Shown piece after piece: positions 8,969 to 18,805 of a stretch of DNA of 64,000 nt (positions within the stretch are counted from its first letter, which is position 1; every line of letters begins with the position of its first letter). The position numbers and the translations under genes were made by a program. The notes below the pieces were generated by a model. That model saw only the letters and a list, made by a program, of their open reading frames with translations, was not told the origin of the DNA and did not search any database. Source of the stretch: Enterovibrio qingdaonensis (lineage in GTDB: Bacteria; Pseudomonadota; Gammaproteobacteria; Enterobacterales; Vibrionaceae); the NCBI RefSeq assembly GCF_028683135.1, contig NZ_JAJUBB010000013.1, forward strand, positions 1 through 64,000. The letters run 5' to 3'.

Positions 8969-11900
8969 TCAAGAACCTGGTTGTTCAGCAATATCCGCCA
9001 TGCCATTGTGATTATTGTCTTGACCACCAAAATCATCTTGGCTGTTTAACATGCCATCACCGTTACCGTCGAAGAACGAATATCCACTATTATAGATATC
9101 AAATGCCGTCCCATCGTTTGCAGGATTCAGGCTTTCCAAATCCAAATAGTCAGGGATACCATCGTTATCTGAATCTTGCGGTGCAAATACACTGCCTTCA
9201 AGATCAGCGGTGTCTACTTTGAGGTCGCCGTTTGCATCGGGTAAGCCTACTTCGATCAAATCAGGAATCGCATCATTATCGCTGTCCAGATCGATGTCAT
9301 TGGTAATGCCATCACCGTCCATATCATCGTTTAACGTAGTCGTACCTAAACGACTCAAGGTGATATTGGCGATTTCAAACACGCCACTGTAGAAACTGCT
9401 ATCGACGTAATAGTCGACTTCGGTAGAGGCAATGTTAACCTCTCTAACCACTTCGCCATTTCTTAGGTAGCGTACAGCATTGTCACTGACTTCAATGGCA
9501 TACTTATCACCAACAGCTACACGCCCAAACGACCCACGATACGACCCGCTTTCGTATATATAAAGCGTTGTACCCGCGAAATAGAACGCAAAATCTATAT
9601 CGGTATAAGACGCCCCGATTTCTTGGTCTCCCAAACCAACCATGTTGTAAGTCCCCAACTTGCTGAGAACAAAACTGAATTGGTAGTTACGTCGGAAGCC
9701 AAACGTAGAGAAGCGGTCCGAGTTGGCCTGATGAGACCAAGACCCGCCATTTGCACTTAGCTTGCCGTCTGCATATCCTGCATTGCCAACAAGAACTGGC
9801 CAGCGCGTTATGGAGACATCGGCATGCGTTTCGACGAGATTACTGATGCCATCATTGTCTCTATCCAAATCGGCATTATTGCCTACACCATCTAAATCAG
9901 TGTCTTGCGTCTCATCCGCATTGTTGGGGAATGCGTCCGCATTATCGCCGACTCCATCATCGTCTGAGTCACGGGTTTCATCTGGGTTAAACGGCAACGC
10001 ATCATCTAGATCACGAGTGCCATCGTTGTCATCGTCGTCGTCATTTCCATTAAGCACTCCGTCTCTATCTGCATCCTCAGCGCGATCATCGACACCGTTT
10101 CCGTTCGAATCGACTCCCCCTTCTCCGTCTTGGAGGTTCAGCATGCCATCAGCGTTGGTGTCATAAGACGCGTAGATGAATCGGTGCATGTCATAATCCG
10201 TTCCGTCGTTCTCGGCGTTGTGACTCTCAAGGTCGAGGTAATCTGGAATACCGTCACTGTCGCTATCAGGAGCTGGACTGACAATGCCCTGCTGGAAGAT
10301 ATAATCGACCATCAGGTCACCATCTCTGTCCGTTAGGCCCGCTTCCACTACATCTGGGATCGTATCGTTGTCGCTGTCCAAATCGAGGTCGTTAGCGAAA
10401 CCATCACCGTCTGCATCCACCGCAAAACCTGAGCCAGACGCTGGAGTCAGTTTGATGTCGGTCAGGCGTATAGCCCCGTTATAGAAGCTTGAATCCACGT
10501 AGAAGTCTGGCGTGTCACCGCTGTAGGTGGTTTCACGCAGCACGTCGTCATTCCTTCGATAGGTAATGGTGCCGTTATTCACTTCAATCGACAGTTTGTC
10601 GCCTACCTTCACGCTGCCACTGCCGAAGTTGGTGATATACGCACCGCTTTCGTAGAGATACAGGTAGGAATTAACGATGTAGAAGGCGTAATCCACATCT
10701 GAATAGTACGCGCCACCTTCAACGTTACCTAGCCCGAACATGTTGTTCGCACCCAGCGATGTCACGGTAAAGTTCAAGCGATAATTGTCGCTGTAGCCGT
10801 ACTCAGAGAAACGGGCTGAGTTGGCTTGATAACCCCATGAACCGCCGTTTGCAGAGAGTTCACCGTTCGAGAAGCTTGCACCATACAATGTTGGCCAGTC
10901 GACGATCTCCGCTTCAGTGCGCAGCTCAAGTTCATCAGACAAGCCATCGTTATCGCGGTCTATGTCGGCATTGTCACCAATACCGTCATTATCCGCGTCA
11001 GCCGTCTCGTTCGCATCATTCGGGAAGGCATCTGCATTGTCGCCTATACCGTCACCGTCCGAGTCTTTAGTCTCTGACGCATCTTCTGGGAAGGCATCGG
11101 CATTATCGCCCACACCGTCACCGTCTGTGTCTTTGGTCTCGGTTGCATCTGTTGGGAAGGCATCGCCGTTGTCGCCGACACCATCGCCATCGGTGTCCGC
11201 ATCTTCATTCGGATCAAACGGGAAGGCATCGTAGATATCGAGCGTGCCGTCGTTATCGTCATCCTCGTCATTCGGGTTGGAGATACCATCACCATCCGAA
11301 TCTTCGGCGCGGTCATCAACACCGTTTCCGTTGATGTCTGCGCCACCCTCGCCGTCTTGCTGCGTGAGCTTGCCGTCGCCATTGGTATCAAACGCCGCGA
11401 AGTCGTAGCCATGCATATCAAACGCCGTACCGTCGTTCTCTGGGTTATTACTTTCGAGGTCAAGGTAATCGGGAATACCATCGTTATCTGAATCTGGTGC
11501 TGGATTCACCGTACCTTGCAGGTTGTTTTGATCAACCATCAGGTCGCCGTCCGCATCCGTCAGGCCTGCTTCCACCACATCTGGGATGGTGTCGTTATCC
11601 GAGTCCAAATCCAGATCGTTAGCGACACCGTCACCATCTGCATCCACCGCTAAACCAGAACCAGAGGCCGGTGTCAGCTTGATATCAGTAAGACGGATCG
11701 CGCCGTTGTAGAAGCTTGAGTCGACGTAGAAGTCTGGCGTGTCACCGCTGTAGGTAGTTTCACGCAGTACATCGTCATTTCTGCGATAGGTAATGGAGCC
11801 GTTATTCACTTCAATCGACAGCACATCGCCTACCTTCACGCTGCCACTCCCGAAGTTGGTGATATACGAACCGCTTTCGTAGAGGTAGAGATAGGAATTA

Positions 11901-14900
11901 ACGATGTAGAAGGCGTAGTCCACATCCGAGTAGTACGCCCCACCTTCAACGTTACCTAGCCCGAACATGTTGTTCGCACCCAGTGACGCTACGGTAAAGT
12001 TCAGGCGGTAATTGTCGCTGTAGCCGTACTCAGAGAAACGCGCTGAGTTGGCTTGATAACCCCATGAACCGCCGTTCGCAGAGAGTTCACCGTTCGAGAA
12101 GCTTGCACCATACAGGGTCGGCCAGTCGACGATCTCTGCTTCGGTGCGAAGCTCTAGTTCATCAGACAGCCCATCGTTATCGCGGTCGATGTCGGCGTTG
12201 TCACCGATGCCGTCGTTGTCTGCGTCATTGGTCTCGCTCGCATCGTCTGGGAAGGCGTCTGCGTTGTCGCCAACGCCGTCACCATCGGTGTCTTTAGACT
12301 CTGACGCATCGTTCGGGAAGGCATCGGCATTATCCCCCACACCGTCGCCATCCGTGTCTTTGGTCTCGGTGGCATCTGTTGGGAAGGCATCGCCGTTGTC
12401 GCCGACACCATCGCCGTCCGTGTCGGTATCTTCATTCGGATCAAACGGGAAGGCATCGTAGATATCTAAGGTGTCGTCGTTATCGTCATCCTCGTCATTC
12501 GGGTTGGAGATCCCGTCGCCGTCGGAGTCTTCAGCGCGGTCATCCACACCATTTTTATTGACGTCCCCGCCGCCTTCACCATCTTGAAGGTTCAGCATGC
12601 CGTCGCCGTTAGTATCGAAGGCTGCAAAATGGTATCCATGCATATCAAACGCAGTTCCATCATTTGCCGCATTCTGGCTTTCAAGGTCGAGGTAATCTGG
12701 AATACCATCGTTATCAGAGTCCGGTGCGGGGTTCACTGTGCCTTGTAGGTTGTTCTGATCAACCATCAGGTCGCCGTCTGCATCTGTCAGGCCGGCTTCC
12801 ACCACATCTGGGATGGTGTCGTTATCTGAATCCAAATCCAGGTCGTTCGCGACACCATCACCGTCTGCATCCACCGCAAAACCTGAGCCAGACGCTGGAG
12901 TCAGTTTGATGTCCGTCAGACGGATCGCACCGCTGTAGAAGCTGGTATCGACATAGAAGTCCGGCGTATCACCACTGTAATTAACACTGCGGATCTCACT
13001 GTCGTTATAGAAATAACGAATGGTGCCATTATTTACTTCAATCGATAATGTATCGCTTGCCGAAACAGAATTGTATCCACCGATATAGCTGCCACTTTCA
13101 TAAATGTATAGGTAGCTGCCAGACAGGTAGAAGGCATAATCAATGTCACTGTAGGAAGCACTGCTTTCCGCATTGCCCAATCCGAACATGTTGTAGGATC
13201 CCAACGACGCAACCGTAAAGTTCAGGCGATAGCTGTCGCTGTAACCGTAATTGGAGAAACGCGCAGAGTTGGCTTGATAACGCCAAGAACCGCCATTCGC
13301 AGAGAGTTCACCGTTCGAGAAGCTTGCACCGTAAAGGGTTGGCCAGTCGACGATTTCCGCTTCAGTGCGCAGCTCAAGTTCATCAGACAGCCCATCGTTA
13401 TCGCGGTCTATGTCGGCGTTGTCACCGATGCCGTCGTTGTCTGCGTCATTGGTCTCGCTCGCATCGTCTGGGAAAGCGTCTGCGTTATCGCCGACGCCAT
13501 CACCATCGGTGTCTTTGGTTTCTGAGTCATCCTCTGGGAAGGCATCGGCATTATCGCCCACACCGTCACCATCCGTGTCTTTGGTCTCGGTGGCATCTGT
13601 TGGGAAAGCATCGCCATTGTCGCCGACACCATCACCGTCCGTGTCGGTATCTTCATTCGGATCAAACGGGAAGGCATCGTAGATATCTAAGGTGCCGTCG
13701 TTATCGTCATCTTCGTCATTTGGGTTGGAGATACCGTCACCATCGGAGTCTTCGGCGCGATCATCGACACCATTGCCGTTAACGTCTGCGCCGCCCTCGC
13801 CGTCTTGCTGCGTAAGCATGCCGTCGCCATTGGTATCAAACGCGGCGAAGTCATAGCCGTGCATGTCGAAAGCGGTACCGTCGTTCTCTGGGTTATTACT
13901 TTCGAGGTCAAGGTAATCCGGAATACCATCGTTATCAGAGTCAGGTGCTGGATTCACCGTACCTTGCAGGTTGTTCTGATCAACCATCAGGTCGCCATCC
14001 GCATCCGTCAAACCTGCTTCCACCACGTCTGGGATGGTGTCGTTATCCGAGTCCAAATCCAGATCGTTAGCAACACCGTCACCGTCTGCATCCACCGCAA
14101 AACCTGAACCTGACGCTGGAGTCAGTTTGATATCAGTGAGGCGTATAGCCCCGTTGTAGAAGCTTGAGTCGACGTAGAAGTCTGGCGTGTCACCGCTGTA
14201 GGTGGTTTCACGCAGTACATCGTCGTTTCTGCGATAGGTAATGGAGCCGTTGTTTACTTCAATCGACAGCACATCGCCGACAGCCACACTGCCACTGCCA
14301 AAGTTGGTGATGTAGGAACCGCTCTCGTAGAGGTAGAGATAGGAATTCACGATGTAGAAGGCGTAATCAACGTCTGAATAGTACGCCCCACCTTCAACGT
14401 TACCCAAGCCGAACATGTTGTTCGCACCCAGCGATGCCACGGTGAAGTTCAGGCGGTAATTGTCGCTGTAGCCGTACTCAGAGAAACGGGCTGAGTTGGC
14501 TTGATAACCCCATGAACCGCCGTTAGCAGAGAGTTCACCGTTTGAGAAGCTCGCACCGTAAAGGGTCGGCCAGTCGACGATCTCCGCTTCGGTACGAAGC
14601 TCAAGTTCATCAGACAGCCCATCGTTATCGCGGTCGATGTCGGCATTGTCACCAATGCCATCATTGTCTGCGTCATGGGTTTCTGAGGCATCTTCAGGGA
14701 AGGCATCTGCGTTATCGCCGACGCCGTCACCGTCCGTGTCTTTGGTCTCAGAGGCATCTTCAGGGAAGGCATCCGCGTTATCACCCACACCGTCGCCGTC
14801 TGAGTCCTTGGTCTCGGTTGCATCTGTTGGGAAGGCATCGCCGTTGTCACCCACGCCGTCGCCATCGGTATCCGTGTCTTCATTCGGGTCGAATGGGAAG

Positions 14901-17900
14901 GCATCATAAATATCGAGTGTGCCGTCGTTATCGTCATCCTCATCATTCGGGTTGGAGATCCCGTCGCCGTCGGAGTCTTCAGCGCGGTCATCCACACCAT
15001 TTTTATTGACGTCCCCGCCGCCTTCACCATCTTGAAGGTTCAGCATGCCGTCGCCGTTAGTATCGAAGGCTGCAAAATGGTATCCATGCATATCAAACGC
15101 AGTTCCATCATTTGCCGCATTCTGGCTTTCAAGGTCGAGGTAATCTGGGATTCCATCATTGTCTGAGTCCGGAGCAGGATCCACAGAACCTTGGAGGTTG
15201 ATACTGTCTACCGTCAGGTTTCCATCTTCATCTGCCAATCCAGCCTCAATAACATCTGGAATCGTGTCATTGTCACTGTCGAGATCTACGTCATTGGCAT
15301 ACCCGTCGTTGTCTGCATCGGCAGAAATGCCGGCACCTTCGATAGGCACCAACTGAAGCTCTGACAATCTGATAGCACCACTGTAGAAACTAGAATCAAC
15401 GTAATAATCTGGCACTTCGCCACCAAGATTAACGGTACGGATAACATTGTCATTTCTCAGGTAGCTGACCACACCCGCTTTCACTTCAATCGCTAGCGTG
15501 TCCCCAACAGAAACTGCGCCGAGGCTTCCTCGCGATGCGCCACTTTCATAAGCGTAAAGTGTTGAGTTAACGAGATAGAATGCGAAATCGATGTCCGTAT
15601 AACTCGCCGAGCTCTCTACCGAGCCCAAGCCAATCATGTTGTAGGTGCCTGTCGCTTCTACTTTGAACTGGAAACGATAATTGTCGGTAAAGCCGTAATT
15701 AGAGAAACGAGCGGAATTAGCCTGATATCCCCAGCTTCCGCCATTTGCCGTTAACGCACCTTCGTTAAACGCCGCATTTCCCGTTAATAGTGGCCAGTCA
15801 ACGATGTCTGCCTGAACACGCGATTCCAGCGTATCGCTCAGACCATCATTGTCACGGTCTACGTCTCCGTTATCGCCGACGCCATCGCCATCAGAGTCTG
15901 TCGTTTCATTTGGATCGTTCGGGAATACGTCACTGTTGTCACCGACACCGTCATTGTCTGAATCCGTCGTTTCTTCTGGATCAAGCGGGAATGCATCGTT
16001 TTCGTCAGACACGCCATCGTTGTCATCGTCTGTATCTTGTGAGTTGCCAACACCGTCCCCGTCAGTGTCGTATTGTTCGTTTGGATCAAGGGGAGCCCAA
16101 TCATCCTCATCATTCACGCCGTCGCCATCATCATCACGGTCAGCGTTATTGCCAATACCATCCCCGTCGGTGTCCACCGACTCTTCAGGATCTTTAGGGA
16201 ATGCGTCATCGACGTCTAACACACCATCGTTGTCATCATCAGTATCAACATCGTCGAGAATCCCATCACCATCAGTATCGACAATCACAGACTCCACCAG
16301 CCTTTCCATGTCGATGATACCTTCAGATACCGTCAAGCCCTGCCATGCTGCAACGGGACGTGCCGTATCTAAAACCAGTCGCTTAATATCGCGGTAGGTC
16401 ATTGAGGGATCCATTGACCACGCCAATCCCACGATACCTGTCACGACTGGCGTTGCTTGAGATGTACCGCTAAAACCTGAATAACTCCCAGACGAGTTGG
16501 CGGTGTTAAATTCTGTCGGTGCAGCAATATCTACGCTCGTACGACCGTAGTTCGAATAACTAATACGCCCTTCACTTTGATTGGATGCAGCGATACTCAG
16601 AATGTTTTCGTTATCGTAAGAAGCGGGATATACCGGTGATGCATCAATATTTGAATTGAAATTGTGTGAAGCGATGACCATCAAGTGATCATCGCCAGCG
16701 ATTTGCGTGATCACATCCTTAAACGCTTGGGAGTAATCGTTTCTGATCCCCCAGCTATGGTTTGATAGGCGAGAGCCTTTGTTTGTCGCATATAACAATG
16801 ATGCCATGGCGTCAGACACTGCAGCCGAGAAGCTTAACGGCCCGCCAGTATCCATTAGCTGACACCGCCACGCGCTACCTACGTAGCCGATGCCATTATC
16901 ACCACGACCACAAATGGTGCCCGCAACAGGTGTACCGTGACCACCAAAAACCTGATTGGTACGACCATTTATGTCATCGACAATGCCGTTGTTATCATCA
17001 TCCACGCCATTTCCGGCAATCTCATCTGGGTTTATCCAAAAGTTTCCCTGCAAGTCCTCGTGGCTGCGAAGAATACCTTGGTCATAGACCGCAATTGGCC
17101 CAATGGCCGACGCGTCAGTAATAGTATCCCACGCTTCATACGCATTAATTTGGTTTAGCCACCAAGCGTTTCCACTGCTAATGCCACTGTTAGATTCGTT
17201 CGGTGCTAATGCCCATTCAATTTTGTAGTCAGGCTCGGCATACGCCACATTGTGATGCGCATTGACAACCTCTACAGCCTCTCGCATCGACATGCTTTCA
17301 GGTAACGAGTAAACATGGAGGCGAGAATCAGGCAAGGCAGGGTTGAGTGCTTGTTTATGTTCGAGGCCGATGTCAGAAAGTGCCGTAAATGTGTCTACAC
17401 CATCAGCAATGCGAACTGTGATAACGCCGGGAATATGCTCCGACTCAGCCATACGATCAAACGTGGGAAGTTTTAACGGGTCTTGCCCTTTTTGCAATTG
17501 ATAGCTTTCAAACTTTAGCCAACCAGGCGTGCGCTCTTGCGCAATATGTGCGTTAACTTGCTTGAGCCAATATTCACTGTAAGGGTGCATTCTTAATGAA
17601 GCTTGAAACCAAGGCTTTTCTGGGTCGACTGGATACTCAACCCCCTGCCCGATAAGACTCTCTTCATAAGGAATTAAAGACGGAGATGTGAGGTATTGGT
17701 CAGATTGAGAGGCGGCGGGAGGATAAGGTTCTTGGGCAACGGGACGTTGGGAACGAGAGGCTTGTTGATTTTCCAATTTGCTTTCATTCATTGGTAGTAA
17801 GTAAGCCGCAATACCCGTAGCGACAGCAATTGCCACCAAAACACCAACTTTGACGAAGCCAAATTGCGGATTTCTCAACGTCACACAAGAGTGAGAAGTT

Positions 17901-17929
17901 TTACTCTTTTCGTTATTCGAAGCAGTCAT
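8969..17929 (-). CDS. Giant subtilisin-like (S8) protease with calcium-binding aspartate repeats and six jelly-roll-like domains
   Basis: Predicted exported or membrane-anchored serine protease of about 2,986 residues. The ATG at 17929 is preferred over 17971 because AGGGG precedes it. Order of parts: hydrophobic anchor/signal at about residues 25-45; a propeptide ending in AEPDYKIEW near 240; a peptidase S8 domain with Asp283 (VYDQGI), His331 (GHGTPVAG) and Ser490 (SGTSQATP); then thrombospondin-type-3-like DxDGDGxxD repeats from about 547 onward. Interleaved with these are six domains of about 150 residues with motifs such as SYTDIDFAFYL and a YLRN/YRRN strand, resembling bacterial concanavalin-like jelly rolls. 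No GlyGly-CTERM, PEP-CTERM or LPxTG tail is seen; the protein ends in EQPGS. It is strongly acidic and probably folded by calcium outside the cell. It may act as an adhesin or matrix protease; its substrate is unknown. Confidence 0.85.
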   Translation of the reverse strand: MTASNNEKSKTSHSCVTLRNPQFGFVKVGVLVAIAVATGIAAYLLPMNESKLENQQASRSQRPVAQEPYPPAASQSDQYLTSPSLIPYEESLIGQGVEYPVDPEKPWFQASLRMHPYSEYWLKQVNAHIAQERTPGWLKFESYQLQKGQDPLKLPTFDRMAESEHIPGVITVRIADGVDTFTALSDIGLEHKQALNPALPDSRLHVYSLPESMSMREAVEVVNAHHNVAYAEPDYKIEWALAPNESNSGISSGNAWWLNQINAYEAWDTITDASAIGPIAVYDQGILRSHEDLQGNFWINPDEIAGNGVDDDNNGIVDDINGRTNQVFGGHGTPVAGTICGRGDNGIGYVGSAWRCQLMDTGGPLSFSAAVSDAMASLLYATNKGSRLSNHSWGIRNDYSQAFKDVITQIAGDDHLMVIASHNFNSNIDASPVYPASYDNENILSIAASNQSEGRISYSNYGRTSVDIAAPTEFNTANSSGSYSGFSGTSQATPVVTGIVGLAWSMDPSMTYRDIKRLVLDTARPVAAWQGLTVSEGIIDMERLVESVIVDTDGDGILDDVDTDDDNDGVLDVDDAFPKDPEESVDTDGDGIGNNADRDDDGDGVNDEDDWAPLDPNEQYDTDGDGVGNSQDTDDDNDGVSDENDAFPLDPEETTDSDNDGVGDNSDVFPNDPNETTDSDGDGVGDNGDVDRDNDGLSDTLESRVQADIVDWPLLTGNAAFNEGALTANGGSWGYQANSARFSNYGFTDNYRFQFKVEATGTYNMIGLGSVESSASYTDIDFAFYLVNSTLYAYESGASRGSLGAVSVGDTLAIEVKAGVVSYLRNDNVIRTVNLGGEVPDYYVDSSFYSGAIRLSELQLVPIEGAGISADADNDGYANDVDLDSDNDTIPDVIEAGLADEDGNLTVDSINLQGSVDPAPDSDNDGIPDYLDLESQNAANDGTAFDMHGYHFAAFDTNGDGMLNLQDGEGGGDVNKNGVDDRAEDSDGDGISNPNDEDDDNDGTLDIYDAFPFDPNEDTDTDGDGVGDNGDAFPTDATETKDSDGDGVGDNADAFPEDASETKDTDGDGVGDNADAFPEDASETHDADNDGIGDNADIDRDNDGLSDELELRTEAEIVDWPTLYGASFSNGELSANGGSWGYQANSARFSEYGYSDNYRLNFTVASLGANNMFGLGNVEGGAYYSDVDYAFYIVNSYLYLYESGSYITNFGSGSVAVGDVLSIEVNNGSITYRRNDDVLRETTYSGDTPDFYVDSSFYNGAIRLTDIKLTPASGSGFAVDADGDGVANDLDLDSDNDTIPDVVEAGLTDADGDLMVDQNNLQGTVNPAPDSDNDGIPDYLDLESNNPENDGTAFDMHGYDFAAFDTNGDGMLTQQDGEGGADVNGNGVDDRAEDSDGDGISNPNDEDDDNDGTLDIYDAFPFDPNEDTDTDGDGVGDNGDAFPTDATETKDTDGDGVGDNADAFPEDDSETKDTDGDGVGDNADAFPDDASETNDADNDGIGDNADIDRDNDGLSDELELRTEAEIVDWPTLYGASFSNGELSANGGSWRYQANSARFSNYGYSDSYRLNFTVASLGSYNMFGLGNAESSASYSDIDYAFYLSGSYLYIYESGSYIGGYNSVSASDTLSIEVNNGTIRYFYNDSEIRSVNYSGDTPDFYVDTSFYSGAIRLTDIKLTPASGSGFAVDADGDGVANDLDLDSDNDTIPDVVEAGLTDADGDLMVDQNNLQGTVNPAPDSDNDGIPDYLDLESQNAANDGTAFDMHGYHFAAFDTNGDGMLNLQDGEGGGDVNKNGVDDRAEDSDGDGISNPNDEDDDNDDTLDIYDAFPFDPNEDTDTDGDGVGDNGDAFPTDATETKDTDGDGVGDNADAFPNDASESKDTDGDGVGDNADAFPDDASETNDADNDGIGDNADIDRDNDGLSDELELRTEAEIVDWPTLYGASFSNGELSANGGSWGYQANSARFSEYGYSDNYRLNFTVASLGANNMFGLGNVEGGAYYSDVDYAFYIVNSYLYLYESGSYITNFGSGSVKVGDVLSIEVNNGSITYRRNDDVLRETTYSGDTPDFYVDSSFYNGAIRLTDIKLTPASGSGLAVDADGDGVANDLDLDSDNDTIPDVVEAGLTDADGDLMVDQNNLQGTVNPAPDSDNDGIPDYLDLESNNPENDGTAFDMHGYDFAAFDTNGDGKLTQQDGEGGADINGNGVDDRAEDSDGDGISNPNDEDDDNDGTLDIYDAFPFDPNEDADTDGDGVGDNGDAFPTDATETKDTDGDGVGDNADAFPEDASETKDSDGDGIGDNADAFPNDANETADADNDGIGDNADIDRDNDGLSDELELRTEAEIVDWPTLYGASFSNGELSANGGSWGYQANSARFSEYGYSDNYRLNFTVTSLGANNMFGLGNVEGGAYYSDVDYAFYIVNSYLYLYESGAYITNFGSGSVKVGDKLSIEVNNGTITYRRNDDVLRETTYSGDTPDFYVDSSFYNGAIRLTDIKLTPASGSGFAVDADGDGFANDLDLDSDNDTIPDVVEAGLTDRDGDLMVDYIFQQGIVSPAPDSDSDGIPDYLDLESHNAENDGTDYDMHRFIYASYDTNADGMLNLQDGEGGVDSNGNGVDDRAEDADRDGVLNGNDDDDDNDGTRDLDDALPFNPDETRDSDDDGVGDNADAFPNNADETQDTDLDGVGNNADLDRDNDGISNLVETHADVSITRWPVLVGNAGYADGKLSANGGSWSHQANSDRFSTFGFRRNYQFSFVLSKLGTYNMVGLGDQEIGASYTDIDFAFYFAGTTLYIYESGSYRGSFGRVAVGDKYAIEVSDNAVRYLRNGEVVREVNIASTEVDYYVDSSFYSGVFEIANITLSRLGTTTLNDDMDGDGITNDIDLDSDNDAIPDLIEVGLPDANGDLKVDTADLEGSVFAPQDSDNDGIPDYLDLESLNPANDGTAFDIYNSGYSFFDGNGDGMLNSQDDFGGQDNNHNGMADIAEQPGS
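12495..12700 (-). repeat. 206-bp identical block, copy 2
   Basis: By eye this stretch is identical, base for base, to 14943-15148. It encodes the linker variant containing LESQNAANDGT and GGGDVNKNGVDD. The offset of 2,448 bases equals two domain units, showing a recent two-unit duplication or gene conversion. Confidence 0.85.
14943..15148 (-). repeat. 206-bp identical block, copy 1
   Basis: Partner of 12495-12700 with no mismatch seen. The neighbouring units at about 13780 and 11330 carry a different linker variant (LESNNPENDGT, GGADVNGNGVDD), so linkers alternate A-B-A-B along the protein. Confidence 0.85.
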
Positions 17930-18805
17930 ATAGCAACCCCTATGAAGTAGGCCGACCTGCAGCTTCTGCAATCCATTTTATGCTAATATACTGAATTGCA
18001 TGCTGTATAAAGAAGCCTTTCACGCACGTAAATATCCTCTGTGCTGAAGCATATGCTCGAACCAACTTCGCAATATGTCGCATTAATACGATTTACAGTA
18101 AACAGAACTTTAAACTGGGCCCACTACTACATTTCCCTCATGTTTTATGCGGTAATTCAGCCTCATTCATACGGGATGCCATTTCCTAACTCACTGTTAA
18201 TTATTAAATATTTATGAATCATCTCCTTTTATACTCATTGAGTCTCGTATCGTAATCAAAATACAATTTCGTTAGTGTTTGCTAATATTCCGTACTGTAA
18301 CGCGATACACCTTCCTCAGAAATCCCACACTGCTGCCGTGGAATGACCACCCGACTCCTTTTTTTGTGGGTGAGAAGGTTTCTGTTTATGTCTAAAAATG
18401 ACAGATTTGTTGAATTTCAAGAACATTCACAGCCAAGGCGCAATGAAAAAACGAATCAAAACCTCGGATTTTATTCTTTTAAAACATGATATTAGGCAAT
18501 CTTCCACTCATGTAATTCACCTAGTTATCCACAGAATCTGTGAATAGGTCACAAGCAACCCCAAAGCTACATTTTCTATATATTTCATGCAGATAGATGC
18601 GATTTGACAAAAAAATAAATTTTTCTTGACCTAATGACGATAATTCTGGCGGTTCAAAGCGGTATATCACCATGGTATGAAAGCGTTTTCTTAATGGATT
18701 TTTCTATTGCACATCACTGCTTTATGAGCTAGATGTTCAACGCCATATCGCATCAACGTGCACAAGAATGTGGGTAGGTATTTGAAAGGAATCTGAAAGG
18801 GAAAG
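17930..18805. other. 876-base AT-rich non-coding region
   Basis: No supported gene on either strand. It should hold the promoter of the giant protease gene near its left end. It also contains one consensus DnaA box (18525-18533) within a short inverted repeat (CACAGA/TCTGTG at 18530-18542). The CACCC/GGGTG partial stem near 18345-18375 is too weak to call a terminator. Small RNAs cannot be excluded. Confidence 0.5.

Larger units (their letters stand above)
9799..15800 (-). repeat. Tandem ~1.22-kb coding repeats (six domain copies)
   Basis: The conserved start of the jelly-roll domain recurs at 15793, 14569, 13342, 12121, 10894 and, diverged, 9799. That gives spacings of 1224, 1227, 1221, 1227 and 1095 bases. 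The copies beginning at 14569, 12121 and 10894 are almost identical, 13342 is intermediate, and the two outer copies are clearly older. Each unit is a domain plus a block of aspartate repeats, all in frame. Confidence 0.9.

Noticed and set aside
9799-15800. Regular repeats at first sight like a satellite or CRISPR-like array
   Set aside because: The period is about 1.22 kb, the repeats are in frame within one protein, and there are no short repeat-spacer units.
9210-17158. Many open frames of 60-190 codons on the plus strand, and extra minus frames, rich in Ser/Pro, Arg/His or Met/Thr
   Set aside because: They are antisense or frame-shifted shadows of the DxDGDG repeats in the giant gene. 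Their low-complexity composition follows from the repeat codons, and the same shadows recur in each unit.
18525-18548. Replication origin
   Set aside because: Only one consensus DnaA box plus a weak second one is present, with no dnaA, gidA, parA or rctB gene nearby.
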